This document shows, piece after piece, positions 33,104 through 43,136 of a stretch of DNA of 64,000 nucleotides; the stretch's first letter is position 1, and each line of letters starts with the position of its first letter. Where the stretch lies: NCBI RefSeq assembly GCF_900156335.1, contig NZ_FTMZ01000008.1, forward strand, positions 1-64,000. The letters run 5' to 3'. A model generated the notes under the pieces. That model ran no database searches and had not been told where the DNA came from. It was given only the letters and a program-made list of their open reading frames with translations. This DNA comes from Sphaerotilus natans. Its GTDB lineage: Bacteria; Pseudomonadota; Gammaproteobacteria; Burkholderiales; Burkholderiaceae_C. The position numbers and the translations under genes are program-made.

Positions 33104-34174
33104 TCAGTCCGCCGCCGGCTGCACCTCGATCACCCGGCGCGCGGGGCGCTGCGGCCGCTCGGCGCGGGCGCGCAGCTGGCCGCAGCCGGCGTCCACGTCC
33201 TGGCCGGCGGAGCGGCGCAGGCGGGTGAGCACGCCGCGCTGGTTGAGCCAGCGCGCCATCTCGGCGGCGCGCTCCCAGCTCGGGCGGCGGAAGCCGCTGC
33301 CTTCGACGCTGTTGAACGGGATCAGGTTCATCATCGCGTACTTGCCCGTCAGCAGCGCGGCGATGCCTTCGAGCTCGTCGTCGCCGTCGTTGACGCCTTC
33401 GAGCAGCGTCCACTGGTACTGGATCGGGTACTGGGTGGCCTGCGCGTAGTCCTCGGCCAGGCGCACCAGCTCGGCCGGGGCCAGGGCAGGCGCGCGCGGC
33501 AGCAGGTCGGCGCGCAGCTCGGGCCGGGTGGTGTGCAGCGACAGCGCCAGCGCCGGCTTCACGCGCCCCTGCGGCAGGCGCTCGAACACCCGCAGGTCGC
33601 CGACGGTGGAGAACACCAGCTCCTTGTGGCCGATGTTGCCGGCGGTGCCGAGCAGCTCGATGGCGTCCATCACCTCGTCGAGGTTGTGCGCGGGCTCGCC
33701 CATGCCCATGAAGACCACGCGGCGCACGCCCTTCAGGCCGGGGCGCTGCTGCCGCGCCAGCGCCACCTGCGCGACGATCTCGGCGCTGCCGAGCTGGCGC
33801 ACCAGGCCGCCCTGGCCGGTCATGCAGAAGCGGCAGCCCACCGCGCAGCCCACCTGGGTGGACACGCACACGCCCCCGCCCTTGGGGCCCATCGGCAGCA
33901 GCACGCTCTCGACCATCTGCCCGTCGCCCAGCCGCACCAGCAGCCGCGCCGAGCCGTCCTCGCCGGGGTGGCTGGCGTGCAGCCGCGCCAGCCCGGCCAG
34001 CTCCTCGCGCAGCGCGGGCAGCGCCTCGAGCAGTGCCTTGGGATAGAAATGCTCGGGCGCATGGGCGCCACGGTCATGCGCGTGGGCCTGCGCCCAGTGG
34101 CGCAGCACGCGCTGCACATGGGTCGGTCCGGCGCCCAGGGCGTGCAGTCGGGAGGTGAGGTCGGGGAGGCGCAT
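33104..34174 (-). CDS. RlmN/Cfr-family radical-SAM rRNA methyltransferase
   Basis: About 356 residues from the ATG at 34174. The radical-SAM cluster motif is C110-AVG-C114-RF-C117, within VSTQVGCAVGCRFCMTGQGG. VVFMGMGEPAHNLDEVMDAI and ALSLHTTRPELRADLLPRA are standard. The C-terminal D-V-D-A-G-C-G-Q-L holds the conserved cysteine (C331) needed to resolve the methyl intermediate. The family methylates adenine 2503 (RlmN, C2; Cfr, C8) of 23S rRNA and, for RlmN, some tRNAs. Divergence in the Q-V-G-C-A-V-G-C region from housekeeping RlmN hints at a paralogue. Its stop lies 7 bases from the convergent LysR stop. Confidence 0.9.
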   Translation of the reverse strand: MRLPDLTSRLHALGAGPTHVQRVLRHWAQAHAHDRGAHAPEHFYPKALLEALPALREELAGLARLHASHPGEDGSARLLVRLGDGQMVESVLLPMGPKGGGVCVSTQVGCAVGCRFCMTGQGGLVRQLGSAEIVAQVALARQQRPGLKGVRRVVFMGMGEPAHNLDEVMDAIELLGTAGNIGHKELVFSTVGDLRVFERLPQGRVKPALALSLHTTRPELRADLLPRAPALAPAELVRLAEDYAQATQYPIQYQWTLLEGVNDGDDELEGIAALLTGKYAMMNLIPFNSVEGSGFRRPSWERAAEMARWLNQRGVLTRLRRSAGQDVDAGCGQLRARAERPQRPARRVIEVQPAAD

Positions 34175-34238
34175 GAGCGTGATTGTCGATGATGCTGGGC
34201 CGCCGTCGGACCGGCCCGTCACACCGACATCAAGGACT

Positions 34239-34251
34239 GGCCTCAGAGGCC
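34239..34251. terminator. Small GC-rich hairpin after the lipoprotein gene
   Basis: GGCCTCAGAGGCC is self-complementary around a single base and lies 14 bases past the stop of the minus-strand lipoprotein gene. A second stem, GGGCCG...CGGCCC, follows around 34197-34218. There is no T tract, so termination is only a possibility. Confidence 0.3.
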
Positions 34252-34264
34252 CGCCTCGCAGGCT

Positions 34265-36085
34265 TCACTTGAAATAGAAGCCGAACAGGTTCTGAGGCGT
34301 CGCCGAGTCACCGTTCGGTGCGGCGGCCGAGGGCATCTGGGTATAAGGCGTGCGGACCACCATCACGCCCAGGCCTTGCACCGACAACGCCATGCTTCCG
34401 CCGAAGTTGTAACCTCCCCGCGGATCCTTGGCGACCCCAAGGAGATAATCTGCCGACACAGGCGTTGAACCCGGGATGGCCTTGATCATGCGATTGGCGG
34501 CCACGTCATAGGAACGCCACAGACTGGAGTCGGAATTCATCGCCATGTAGTTGCCGTTGCGGTCCATCGCCCACAGGCCAGAAAACTCCGACGAACTGTT
34601 CAGGCCGCAATCGGCGGGCAGATCGACCCGCGGCAGCCACTGGCCCGAACGGCGACTGGCGAGCGTGCAGCCACTGAACAGCAGCACGTCCCCGCTGGTG
34701 CCATCCGGCACACGCAGCGCCCAGTTGCTGGACAGCGCCGCGCCCAGATCTGCCGAGACATCCCGGGCGACCGCCCAGGTGCCCGAATCAGGGGACCAGA
34801 CCGACAGCAGTGTGGCCCGGGTGGTCGTGGCGGTCGTCTGCTGGAAAGCGGCCGCGACGGTGCCGTCCAGACCCACGGTGATCCCATGCAGCGTTGCGCT
34901 TGAGGATCGGTCTTCCAGGGCCTCGGCCACGGGTGTGACGCCGAAACCTGCTGCGACCGTGCCGCGATAGGCCACAAGGTCGAGCGTGTTGCTTGTGTTG
35001 GTCTGCTCGCCGACCAGCGTGATGCGCCCCGCCTTGTCCATGCCCATCTGCACCTGCTGACCGAGTTCGCGCACCGTGCCGATCGGCCACCCGGTGAAGG
35101 ACTGCACCCGGTAGCCGGCTTCGCTGGCCTTGCGCATGGCGACGGCCACATGGCCGGTGTTGACCGCTTCTTGCTGCCCGTCGAACAGAATGGCCACGTC
35201 GCCGCTGTCATTGATGACCGGAATCGCGTCACGAGCCGCATTCTTCGACTGCAGGATCGCCACGGGCGCTTCCCACGCTGTGTGGCTCGACAGGCGACGG
35301 GACACGTTCAGGATGTACATCGAGAGACAGCCCTCGCTCGCCGTGCAGTCACGGGAACTAGCCCAGAGGACGACTGCCTGCCCATTCGGTGACACGGCCA
35401 GGGCCGGCAACTGGATGCCGGTCAGACGCGTGGACGCCACTGTCTTCGCTGCACTGTCGATGGCCACTGGGGCAGTCCAGACCGGCGCACTTCCTGCCGG
35501 GCCGGCGACACCGTCCACGACCTGCAGCGACTCGCCACCCGAGCCGTCCTCTTGAAGGAAGGCGAGCACCGCCGCGCCGGTATCCGACAGACCGACCCGG
35601 TAACGGCTGTACAGCACACCGCCAATCACATCGCCGACACTCGACTCCAGCAACTGACCTGGTTGCCAGGTTCGTCCGGCCAGAACGCTGGTCGCACTGG
35701 CTGCGCAGGTGACGCGCACGGAGGCCACTGCCTCAGAGGTGACGGTGCCGCTGCCCCCTGCAACTGTGCAGGTCTGGCCGGTGGGCTGCGTGCCCACCGT
35801 CACTGCATAAGGGGAACCGCTGGCCAGCCGGGTCGGGAAGCTGAAGGAGCCGCTGGTCGTGAGCGACAGCGTATCGCCACCGTTGTTTTTCAGCGTGAGA
35901 CTGCCTGACAGGCCCGATACGGTGCCGCCAATCGCATACGTGGCGATTCCAGGGTCAGGGTTGGTGGAGTCACTGCCGCTGTCATCACCGCCACCGCAGG
36001 CGACCAATATTCCGGCAGATCCGGCCAAAAGAATCGTGGTCCACGAACGGAAAGCAGGATTCTTGTCATTGTGGATACTGGGCAT
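34265..36085 (-). CDS. Unrecognised exported lipoprotein, probable beta-propeller-like
   Basis: 606 residues. A lipoprotein signal (TTILLAGSAGILVAC followed by GGGDDSGSDS) predicts an anchored cell-envelope protein. Residues ~48-130 form an Ig/carboxypeptidase-regulatory-like module (YAIGGTVSGLSGSLTLKNNG, then PYAVTVGTQPTGQTCTVAGG, two cysteines), common in betaproteobacterial lipoproteins. The remainder is rich in short beta stretches with repeated small-residue/Trp patterns (AVLAFLQEDGSGG, QAVVLWASS, DVAILFDGQQ, TLVGEQTN, TVAAAFQQT) that read like blades of a propeller. No catalytic motif seen. The codon composition is visibly less GC-rich than the neighbours. Function unknown; monocistronic. 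Confidence 0.75.
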   Translation of the reverse strand: MPSIHNDKNPAFRSWTTILLAGSAGILVACGGGDDSGSDSTNPDPGIATYAIGGTVSGLSGSLTLKNNGGDTLSLTTSGSFSFPTRLASGSPYAVTVGTQPTGQTCTVAGGSGTVTSEAVASVRVTCAASATSVLAGRTWQPGQLLESSVGDVIGGVLYSRYRVGLSDTGAAVLAFLQEDGSGGESLQVVDGVAGPAGSAPVWTAPVAIDSAAKTVASTRLTGIQLPALAVSPNGQAVVLWASSRDCTASEGCLSMYILNVSRRLSSHTAWEAPVAILQSKNAARDAIPVINDSGDVAILFDGQQEAVNTGHVAVAMRKASEAGYRVQSFTGWPIGTVRELGQQVQMGMDKAGRITLVGEQTNTSNTLDLVAYRGTVAAGFGVTPVAEALEDRSSSATLHGITVGLDGTVAAAFQQTTATTTRATLLSVWSPDSGTWAVARDVSADLGAALSSNWALRVPDGTSGDVLLFSGCTLASRRSGQWLPRVDLPADCGLNSSSEFSGLWAMDRNGNYMAMNSDSSLWRSYDVAANRMIKAIPGSTPVSADYLLGVAKDPRGGYNFGGSMALSVQGLGVMVVRTPYTQMPSAAAPNGDSATPQNLFGFYFK

Positions 36086-36541
36086 TCTTCACTCCCTCAA
36101 AATGATTGAGCCTGAATCTTGGGCAGGGTCGTTTCTGACTCGGAATGGTCAGTTCATTGGCTCGGCTGAAAGGCCTGCCGAGCTTTTGAATGCGTTCTTT
36201 ATTCGCAAATAATAATTGCGCACAGCGGGTGTGCCAATGTGCCGGCGGGCGCACCATGAAACCGATGTGCACTATCTTGGTGCGTTTGTGTGCGTTTTGA
36301 CGGTTTGCGAGTTACATCGTCAGCGATAATTCTTGAAATTTAAATTCTGTGCGCATGAGGCGTTTTGTCATTGATGCGCATGGTGTTGCTTGAGTGAATA
36401 TTCCCGCAGCCAAGACAAGGCTGGTAACAATCCGGCTTGGGGCGGCACGAAAGATTTCACCGCGCAGACCGTTGCGCACCGCGGAAGTCGCGCATTCTTG
36501 CAAGCGACCTGAGTGCGGCCTGCCGCCCTCGGCTGCGCTGC
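36086..36541. other. 456-base intergenic region, AT-richer
   Basis: Between the lipoprotein start and the stop of the first TonB-dependent receptor gene. It contains A/T-rich patches and a 7-base inverted repeat TGCGCAT/ATGCGCA (36350-36356 and 36374-36380). I see no convincing coding sequence, RNA gene or strong promoter match. It presumably holds the lipoprotein promoter on the minus strand. Confidence 0.5.
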
Positions 36542-38860
36542 TTACAACTTCATCTCCAGCCTCACCGCCCACGCCGTGCTGCTGCGCCCCCAGGTGGTGG
36601 CCGTCTGGCGGGTGGTGGCGCCGTCCACGGTGGTGGTCGAGACGCTGTCGCGGGCGGCGAGGTTGCTGGCGGAGACGCGCAGCTTCAGGTCCGGCGCGAA
36701 GGTCCACAGCGCGTAGGCGTCGATGACCTGGCGGGTGTCGACGGTGGCGCGGCGGCTGGCGTCGAGCTGCACCGCGTAGCCGGGCGTGAAGCTCACGCTC
36801 GCGCCCAGCGTCAGCGGCGTGCCGCGCACCCGCCAGTCGGCGCCGGCGCCGGCGCTCCAGCCGGGCTGGTTGTCGAGGCGGTTGTCCGGGCCGGAGAGCG
36901 ATTCCACCCGCGAGCGGTAGACGCTGAGGTTGGCGCGCAGGTCGACGGCGGGCAGCGGCGCGGCGCCTTCAGCGGGAGGGGCGATCAGCGCGGCCAGCTC
37001 GGCGGCGCGGGCCTTGGCCTCCAGCTCCAGCCCGCGCGAGCGCGCGCGGCCGATGTTCTGCGGCCGCGAGACCCAGCGCAGCGCCGCGTCGCCGGTGTTC
37101 TCCAGCGCGACCTGGTTGCGGATCAGGTCGTCGATTCGGCGCTCGAAGACGCCGACGCTGAACACGCCGCCCTGCGCCAGATGCTGCTCCCAGGCCAGGT
37201 CCAGGCCGGTGGCCAGCTCCGGGCGCAGGTCGGGGTTGCCGCCGCGGTCGGGGTTGATCTCCAGATTGCTGCCATTGGCGCGGGTGCTGCGGGCGATCAT
37301 CTGCGCCAGCGTCGGCGCCTTGTAGCTGCGCGTCAGGCCGGCGCGGATCAGGCTGCGGCCGCCTTCCTCCAGCCGGTAGACCGCGTGCAGCATCGGCGCG
37401 GTGACCCGGCTGCGGTTGACCGCCTCGGCCTGGCCGGCGATGCCGGTGCTGCCGCGGGTGTCGATGCGCTCATGGCGCAGTCCCGCCTGGATGGACCACT
37501 GCGGCGTGGGCGTCCATTCGTCCTGGATCCACAGCGAGGCCCGGCGGCTGCGCGACTGCAGCGTGTCGCCGAAGTCGCCGTCGAGCACGCGGGTGCTGCC
37601 GTCGGCCTCGGTCTGCAGCGTGCTGCGGCTCTCGTCGCGGCGGCCGCTCTCCAGCTCCCAGCCCAGCGCGAGCAGATGGCGGCCCTCCACCAGCGGCCGG
37701 CTGGCCTTGCCGCCGGTGCTCAGCCAGCGGTCGCGGCCGTCGCGCTCCTCGTCGATGCGGCGCAGCGGGCTGCCGGCGGCATCGGCCTCGGTGCGCCGGC
37801 TGCTGCCGTCCGAGCGCGAGCCGGTGGCGCCGGCGCGCAGCTCCAGCCGCAGGCCGCCCTCCAGCCGGGTCTGCCACTGCGCGTTGAGTCGCGCCAGCGA
37901 GAAGCCGCTCTCGCCGGAGGTGTCCGCCTGCGCGTAGTCGGCGCTGCCGGCGCGGGTGAGCAGCGTGCGGCGGCCCGCGCTGACATTCTCCGAGCGCAGC
38001 AGGAAGGGCATCAGCGCGAAGCTCTCGCCCGCGCCCAGCCGCCACTGCACCCGTCCGCCGGCATGCACCGAGCGGCGCAGCGAGCGGCTCTCGTCCACCC
38101 GGTCCTGGTCCAGCGCGAGCTGGCCGTCGGCCTGCGTGGTCTCGACGGTGCGCAGCAGGCTGCCGTCATCGCTGCGGCTCTCGCGCAGATGCACCGAGAG
38201 GTTGTAGGACAAATCCTCGATCTGTTCGGCGCGGGTCCAGCTCAGGCCCGGCTGCCAGCGGCCGTCGTCGCGGCCCAGGCTCAGGTGCAGATCGTTCAGG
38301 CGCTGGCGCACGTCCTCGCGCAGCACGATGTCGATGGTGCCGGCCACCGCCTGCGCGCCGGTCTCGGCGGTCGGGCCGCGGGTGATCTCGATGCGCTCGA
38401 CCTGGCCCGGGGTGAGCGCGTCCAGGCTCATGCCCATCGGCAGGCGCTCGCCGTTGATCAGGATCTGGGTGTAGCCGCCGCCCAGGCCGCGCAGGCGCGG
38501 ATTGCCGCCGCGCCCCGGGCGGCCGTCGAGCGTCACGCCGGGCTGGCGCTTGAGCACCTCGGTGACGGTGGCGTCGCCCTGGCGCTCCAGCTCCTCGCGG
38601 CCGATGACGGTCTTGGCGGCGGTGGCCTGGCGGCGCTCGTGGCTCTCGTCGGGCCGGCTGGCGCGGATCTCGACCCGCTCCAGCGTGGCCTGCGGGGGCT
38701 GCGCCGGCACGGTCGGCACGCTCTCCTGCGCCTGAACCTGCGCGGCGGCCAGCGCGGCGACCGAGGCCAGCGGCAGCAGCAGGCGTGCGCCCCGCTGGCC
38801 TGGGGTGTTCGTTCGAGCGATCGTTCGAGCGTTCCTTGGGGCCTTCTTGGGAGTGTTCAT
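36542..38860 (-). CDS. TonB-dependent outer-membrane receptor
   Basis: About 772 residues from the ATG at 38860 (an ATG at 38896 would add 12 residues; neither has a clear ribosome-binding site). A signal region (LLLPLASVAALAAAQVQAQE) precedes a plug domain (TVIGREELERQGDATVTEVL, PRLRGLGGGYTQILINGERL, IEITRGPTAETGAQAVAGTI) and a ~22-strand barrel rich in alternating polar/aromatic strands. The C-terminus ends in an aromatic-free ...VRLEMKL. It imports a chelated metal or cofactor across the outer membrane using TonB. It is divergent from coaBC and 6.5 kb from its likely energiser tonB. No siderophore type can be read from sequence. Confidence 0.92.
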   Translation of the reverse strand: MNTPKKAPRNARTIARTNTPGQRGARLLLPLASVAALAAAQVQAQESVPTVPAQPPQATLERVEIRASRPDESHERRQATAAKTVIGREELERQGDATVTEVLKRQPGVTLDGRPGRGGNPRLRGLGGGYTQILINGERLPMGMSLDALTPGQVERIEITRGPTAETGAQAVAGTIDIVLREDVRQRLNDLHLSLGRDDGRWQPGLSWTRAEQIEDLSYNLSVHLRESRSDDGSLLRTVETTQADGQLALDQDRVDESRSLRRSVHAGGRVQWRLGAGESFALMPFLLRSENVSAGRRTLLTRAGSADYAQADTSGESGFSLARLNAQWQTRLEGGLRLELRAGATGSRSDGSSRRTEADAAGSPLRRIDEERDGRDRWLSTGGKASRPLVEGRHLLALGWELESGRRDESRSTLQTEADGSTRVLDGDFGDTLQSRSRRASLWIQDEWTPTPQWSIQAGLRHERIDTRGSTGIAGQAEAVNRSRVTAPMLHAVYRLEEGGRSLIRAGLTRSYKAPTLAQMIARSTRANGSNLEINPDRGGNPDLRPELATGLDLAWEQHLAQGGVFSVGVFERRIDDLIRNQVALENTGDAALRWVSRPQNIGRARSRGLELEAKARAAELAALIAPPAEGAAPLPAVDLRANLSVYRSRVESLSGPDNRLDNQPGWSAGAGADWRVRGTPLTLGASVSFTPGYAVQLDASRRATVDTRQVIDAYALWTFAPDLKLRVSASNLAARDSVSTTTVDGATTRQTATTWGRSSTAWAVRLEMKL

Positions 38861-38934
38861 ACGTGGAGGGGTAGTTTTTTCGGACACGGCGTTCATTGTC
38901 TGCCGCGTTGCTCACCCGTATAGACTCGCGGCCC

Positions 38935-40230
38935 ATGACCGAATCCACGCTCATGACCTCCGCCCCGTCCGCCCCGGGCCCCCGGGCCGATCTTGCCGGC
39001 CGCCGCATCGTGCTCGGCCTGAGCGGCGGCGTCGCCTGCTACAAGAGCGCCGAGCTGGTGCGCCTGCTGGTCAAGGCCGGCGCCGAGGTGCGGGTCGCGA
39101 TGACCGCCGGCGCGCTGCATTTCATGACCGCCGAGACGATGCAGGCGCTCTCCGGCCACCCGGTCGCGCAGGACACCTGGGACGCGCGCGAGCCCAACGG
39201 CATGCCGCACATCAACCTGACCCGCGGCGCCGACGCGGTGCTGGTCGCGCCCGCCAGCGCCGACTTCATCGCCCGCCTGGCCCAGGGCCGTGCCGACGAC
39301 CTGCTCAGCCTGACCTGCCTGGCGCGCCCGCTGGCCAGCGGCGCGGCCGACGCCCGCCCGGTGCCGCTGATCGTCGCGCCGGCGATGAACCGCGAGATGT
39401 GGGCCCACCCGGCCACGCAGCGCAACCTGCGCCAGATCGCCGCCGACGGCGCGCAGGTGCTCGGCGTCGACGCCGGCGCCCAGGCCTGCGGCGAGATCGG
39501 CGACGGCCGCATGATCGAGCCCGAGGCCGTTGTCGAGGAGCTGGTGGCGGCGCTCTCGCCCAAGCCCCTGGCCGGGCGGCGCCTGCTGATCACCGCCGGC
39601 CCGACCTTCGAGGCCATCGACCCGGTGCGCGGCATCACCAATTTGTCCAGCGGCAAGATGGGCTTTGCGATCGCGCGGGCTGCCCGCGAGGCCGGCGCCG
39701 AGGTCACGCTGGTGGCCGGCCCGGTGCACCTGCCCACGCCGCGCGGCGTGACCCGCGTCGACGTGCGCTCGGCGCAGCAGATGCTCGACGCGGTGATGCC
39801 GCGCGCGCCGCTGCACGATCTTTTCATCGCCACCGCCGCGGTGGCCGACTGGCGCCCGGCCTCGCTGTCGGAGCACAAGATCAAGAAGGATGGCAAGAAG
39901 GTCGCCCCGAGCTTCGAGCTGGCCGAGAACCCCGACATCCTGGCCACGGTGGCGCGCCTGCCCGAAGCGCAGCGCCCGTTCTGCGTCGGCTTTGCCGCCG
40001 AGAGCGAGAAGCTCGAGCACCACGCGCGCGAGAAGCTTCAGAGAAAGAACATTCCGCTGATCGTCGGCAACCTGGGCCCGGCGACCTTCGGCCGCGACGA
40101 CAACACGCTGCTGCTGGTCGATGCCCGGCACAGCCGCCCGCTGCCCGAGGATGGCCACCCCTGCGACAAGCAGACGCTGGCGCGCGCGCTGGTGGCCGAA
40201 ATCGCGCGGCGGCTGCATTCCGGGGCGTGA
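38935..40230 (+). CDS. coaBC: Bifunctional phosphopantothenoylcysteine synthetase/decarboxylase
   Basis: About 431 residues from the ATG at 38935 (38953 possible). The N-terminal flavin-dependent CoaC half shows [19 protein letters not shown], the active-site His in [32 protein letters not shown] and the PAMNREMW motif. The C-terminal CoaB half shows [30 protein letters not shown] and [10 protein letters not shown]. The enzyme makes 4'-phosphopantetheine from phosphopantothenate and cysteine in CoA synthesis. It is a housekeeping gene inserted between two TonB-dependent receptor genes. Confidence 0.96.
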   Translation: MTESTLMTSAPSAPGPRADLAGRRIVLGLSGGVACYKSAELVRLLVKAGAEVRVAMTAGALHFMTAETMQALSGHPVAQDTWDAREPNGMPHINLTRGADAVLVAPASADFIARLAQGRADDLLSLTCLARPLASGAADARPVPLIVAPAMNREMWAHPATQRNLRQIAADGAQVLGVDAGAQACGEIGDGRMIEPEAVVEELVAALSPKPLAGRRLLITAGPTFEAIDPVRGITNLSSGKMGFAIARAAREAGAEVTLVAGPVHLPTPRGVTRVDVRSAQQMLDAVMPRAPLHDLFIATAAVADWRPASLSEHKIKKDGKKVAPSFELAENPDILATVARLPEAQRPFCVGFAAESEKLEHHAREKLQRKNIPLIVGNLGPATFGRDDNTLLLVDARHSRPLPEDGHPCDKQTLARALVAEIARRLHSGA

Positions 40231-40344
40231 TGTATCCGCGACGCAGTGAAAAATAACAACCTGTTGACATATAGCCAATAACTATCGGTACGTTAAGATT
40301 TGTCGAGTTGGGTTTCCGATCGACAACATCATTGACGGACTGAA

Positions 40345-43095
40345 ATGAAGAAGAACACCAGGCTGGCGGCCACCGCCGCACTGGCGCTGCTGCCGGTGGC
40401 CGCGGCCGCCGCCGAAGCCCTCGAGCTGTCGCGGGTCGAGGTGACCGGCAGCCGGATGCTGCGCAGCGTGGGCGAGGGCAGTGCGCCGCTGCGCACGCTG
40501 CAGCGCGCCGAGATCGAGCGCTCCGGCGCCAGCAGCGTGGCCGAGCTGCTGGAGCGGCTGCCGCAGATGCAGGGCATGCTGGCGCTGTCGGACAGCGTCG
40601 GCAATGACGGCAACGGCGTGACCGCGGCCTCCATTCACGGCCTGGGCGCGCGCTACACGCTGGTGCTGCTCGACGGCCAGCGCCTGGCACCGGCCGATTC
40701 CGGCTCGGTGGTCGATCTGGGCTCGCTGCCGCTGGCCGCGCTCGAGCGCATCGAGATCCTGAGCGACGGCGCCTCGGCGCTGTACGGCGCCGATGCGATC
40801 GGCGGCGTGGTCAACCTCATCCTGCGCCGTGGCGAGCGTGCGCCCGAGCTGTCGGTGCGCGCGCTGCGGCCGCAGCACGGGGGCGGGCGCGGCTGGAGCG
40901 CCTCGCTGTCGCAGGGTCTGGGCGACGAGCTGCGCGACGGCGGCACGCTGTCGTGGACGCTGGAGCTGGCGCGCACCGAGGCGATCCGTGCCTCGCAGCG
41001 CCCCTTCGCCTCGACCGGCCTGATCCGCTTCCGCGACGCGCAGGGGCGCGATCTGCTGTTCTTCAACGGCTCGATGCGCACCGTGCCGGCCAACGCCACC
41101 GTCAGCTACACCGATGCGGCCGGCGAGGCCGGCACGGCCTGGATCAATCCGGGCCTGCAGGCCAGCGGCAGCTGCGGCAGCCGCCACATCGAGGCCGGCG
41201 GGCTGTGCTACTACGACTATGCCTCGACGGTGGATGTGGCGCCGCAGACCCAGAGCACCGGCCTGACGCTGGACGGTGCGCGCCGGCTCGACGCCGGCTG
41301 GACGCTGCGCGGCACCGCGCTGTGGCGCGAGACGCTGACCCGCGCGACGGTGGCGCCGTATCCCGCCGATGTCTCGCTCGAGGCCAGCTCGGCGGCCTTC
41401 ACCCGCAGCCTGGCCCCGTGGCTGACCCAGGAGCAGATCGACGGCCATGACGGCACCGTGGTGAGCTGGCGCCTGCAGGATGCCGGGCCGCGGGTGGTCG
41501 ACTACCGCAACCGCCGCATGCATGTCAGCGCCGGGCTCGACGGCGAGGCGGCGGGCTGGCAGCTGCGCACCCGCGCGCTGCTGTCGCTGCACGAGCAGCG
41601 CCAGGACCTGCGTGAGGGCTGGCTGCTGGCGGCACCTTTCCAGGCGGCGCTGGCCGACGGCCGGCTCGATCCGTTCGCGGCGAGCCAGGACGCCAGCGGG
41701 CTGGCGGCGCTGTCGCAGGCCGGCTGGCGCGGTCGCTATGACACCGCGCGCACCCATCTGGCGGGTCTGGAGGCTGGAGGCACCACGGCGCTGTTCGAGA
41801 TGCCCGGCGGCCCGGCCCAGCTTGGCCTGGGCGCGGAGTGGCGCCGCAGCGGCTGGAGCCGCACGCTGTCGGACACCGCCCGCAGCGGCGCGCTGCTGTC
41901 GAGCGACGCCCAGACCGCTGCGGACCTGAGCCGCGACAGCGCCGGCGCCTACGGCGAGCTGGCGCTGCCGCTGCGACGCGACATGCGTCTGGATGCCTCG
42001 CTGCGTGCCGACCGCATCGGCCCGGTGCAGGACCATCTGGCCGGCCGCAGCATCGGCCGCTCGGCCAGCGAGGCCACCGGCCGCATCGGCTGGCGCTGGC
42101 AGCCCTCGGCCTCGACGATGTGGCGGGCTGCGGCCGGCACCGGCTTCCGGGCGCCCGACCTGCTGCAGATCGCCCGCGCCGAGCAAGACTACGGCGTGAC
42201 CGCCGGCAGCTACGCCTGCCCGTTCACCGCCGCCAACGGCCTGGACTCGCATCCCTATGCCGCGCTGTGCTGGCCGGGCAGCAACCAGATCGACCTGCTC
42301 AAGGGCGGCAACCCGGACCTGAAGCCTGAGCGCTCCAGCCACTGGTCGGCCGGCCTGCGCCTGGCGCCTTCGGCCGATGTCGGCTTCGGCGCCGACCTGT
42401 GGTCGGTGCGCATCCGCGACGCGGTGCAGGAGATCAGCGAGCAGCTGATCCTCAACGACCCGGTGCGCTACGCCAGCCTCTACACCCGCAAGACCAGCGC
42501 CTCCACCGGCACCGAGGTGCTGGCGCTGCGGCAGCTGCCGGTCAACATCGGTCGGGTCGAGCAGCGTGGCCTGGACTGGCAGGCGCACCTGCGCCACGGC
42601 TCGCCCTGGGGACGGCTCACCCAGCGTGTCGAGGGCACCTGGCTGCTGCATTCGCGCTACACCGTGCCGGGCAGCGATGGCGAATGGGCCTCCAGCCTGG
42701 GTCGCTTCGGCCTCGACGACCGGGTGGCCTTCCGCCATGTGGTGGCGCTGTCGAGCACCCTCGAGCGCGGCCGCTGGTCGCACCAGGCGCGGGTGAACTG
42801 GCGCAGCGGCTACCAGGACATGGTGCAGACCGAGGCCGGCTGCGCGGTCACCAGCGCCGACGGCCTGAGCTGCATGGCCGTCGAGCGTCGGGTGCCCTCG
42901 CACTGGACGCTGGACTGGACCAGCCGCTGGCAGCCGCGCGCCGACCTGACGCTGACGCTGTCGGTGCTCAACCTGCTCGATCGCGATCCGCCGCTGACGC
43001 TGCGCACCAGCGGTGCGCACATGATCGGCTTCGATCCGCGCTATGCCAGCGGCCAGGGCCGCGCGCTGCAGATGGGGCTGGACTGGCGCTTCTGA
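40345..43095 (+). CDS. TonB-dependent outer-membrane receptor
   Basis: 916 residues. Signal peptide KKNTRLAATAALALLPVAAA, then a TonB-box-like LSRVEVTGSRM stretch and plug domain (LERLPQMQGML, IHGLGARYTLVLLDGQRLAP, IEILSDGASALYGADAIGGV). The barrel runs to a C-terminal ALQMGLDWRF with the terminal Phe recognised by the BAM machinery. It is the first gene of a plus-strand run leading into a Fur-family regulator, an ABC importer and exbB-exbD-exbD-tonB. It therefore probably binds the same metal chelate that those genes move inward. Cysteine pairs in extracellular-loop regions (SCGSRHIEAGGLCYYD, ACPFTAANG...LCWPG, CAVTSADGLSC) may form disulfides. Confidence 0.93.
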   Translation: MKKNTRLAATAALALLPVAAAAAEALELSRVEVTGSRMLRSVGEGSAPLRTLQRAEIERSGASSVAELLERLPQMQGMLALSDSVGNDGNGVTAASIHGLGARYTLVLLDGQRLAPADSGSVVDLGSLPLAALERIEILSDGASALYGADAIGGVVNLILRRGERAPELSVRALRPQHGGGRGWSASLSQGLGDELRDGGTLSWTLELARTEAIRASQRPFASTGLIRFRDAQGRDLLFFNGSMRTVPANATVSYTDAAGEAGTAWINPGLQASGSCGSRHIEAGGLCYYDYASTVDVAPQTQSTGLTLDGARRLDAGWTLRGTALWRETLTRATVAPYPADVSLEASSAAFTRSLAPWLTQEQIDGHDGTVVSWRLQDAGPRVVDYRNRRMHVSAGLDGEAAGWQLRTRALLSLHEQRQDLREGWLLAAPFQAALADGRLDPFAASQDASGLAALSQAGWRGRYDTARTHLAGLEAGGTTALFEMPGGPAQLGLGAEWRRSGWSRTLSDTARSGALLSSDAQTAADLSRDSAGAYGELALPLRRDMRLDASLRADRIGPVQDHLAGRSIGRSASEATGRIGWRWQPSASTMWRAAAGTGFRAPDLLQIARAEQDYGVTAGSYACPFTAANGLDSHPYAALCWPGSNQIDLLKGGNPDLKPERSSHWSAGLRLAPSADVGFGADLWSVRIRDAVQEISEQLILNDPVRYASLYTRKTSASTGTEVLALRQLPVNIGRVEQRGLDWQAHLRHGSPWGRLTQRVEGTWLLHSRYTVPGSDGEWASSLGRFGLDDRVAFRHVVALSSTLERGRWSHQARVNWRSGYQDMVQTEAGCAVTSADGLSCMAVERRVPSHWTLDWTSRWQPRADLTLTLSVLNLLDRDPPLTLRTSGAHMIGFDPRYASGQGRALQMGLDWRF

Positions 43096-43136
43096 ACCGA
43101 GGCGTCCGGGGGCGGCGGATCGGCTAACCTTGCGGC

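Noticed and set aside
40264-40299. TTGACA followed by TAAGAT as a promoter for the second receptor
   Set aside because: The spacer would be 24 bases, too long for a normal sigma-70 promoter; no better -10 sits at 16-18 bases.
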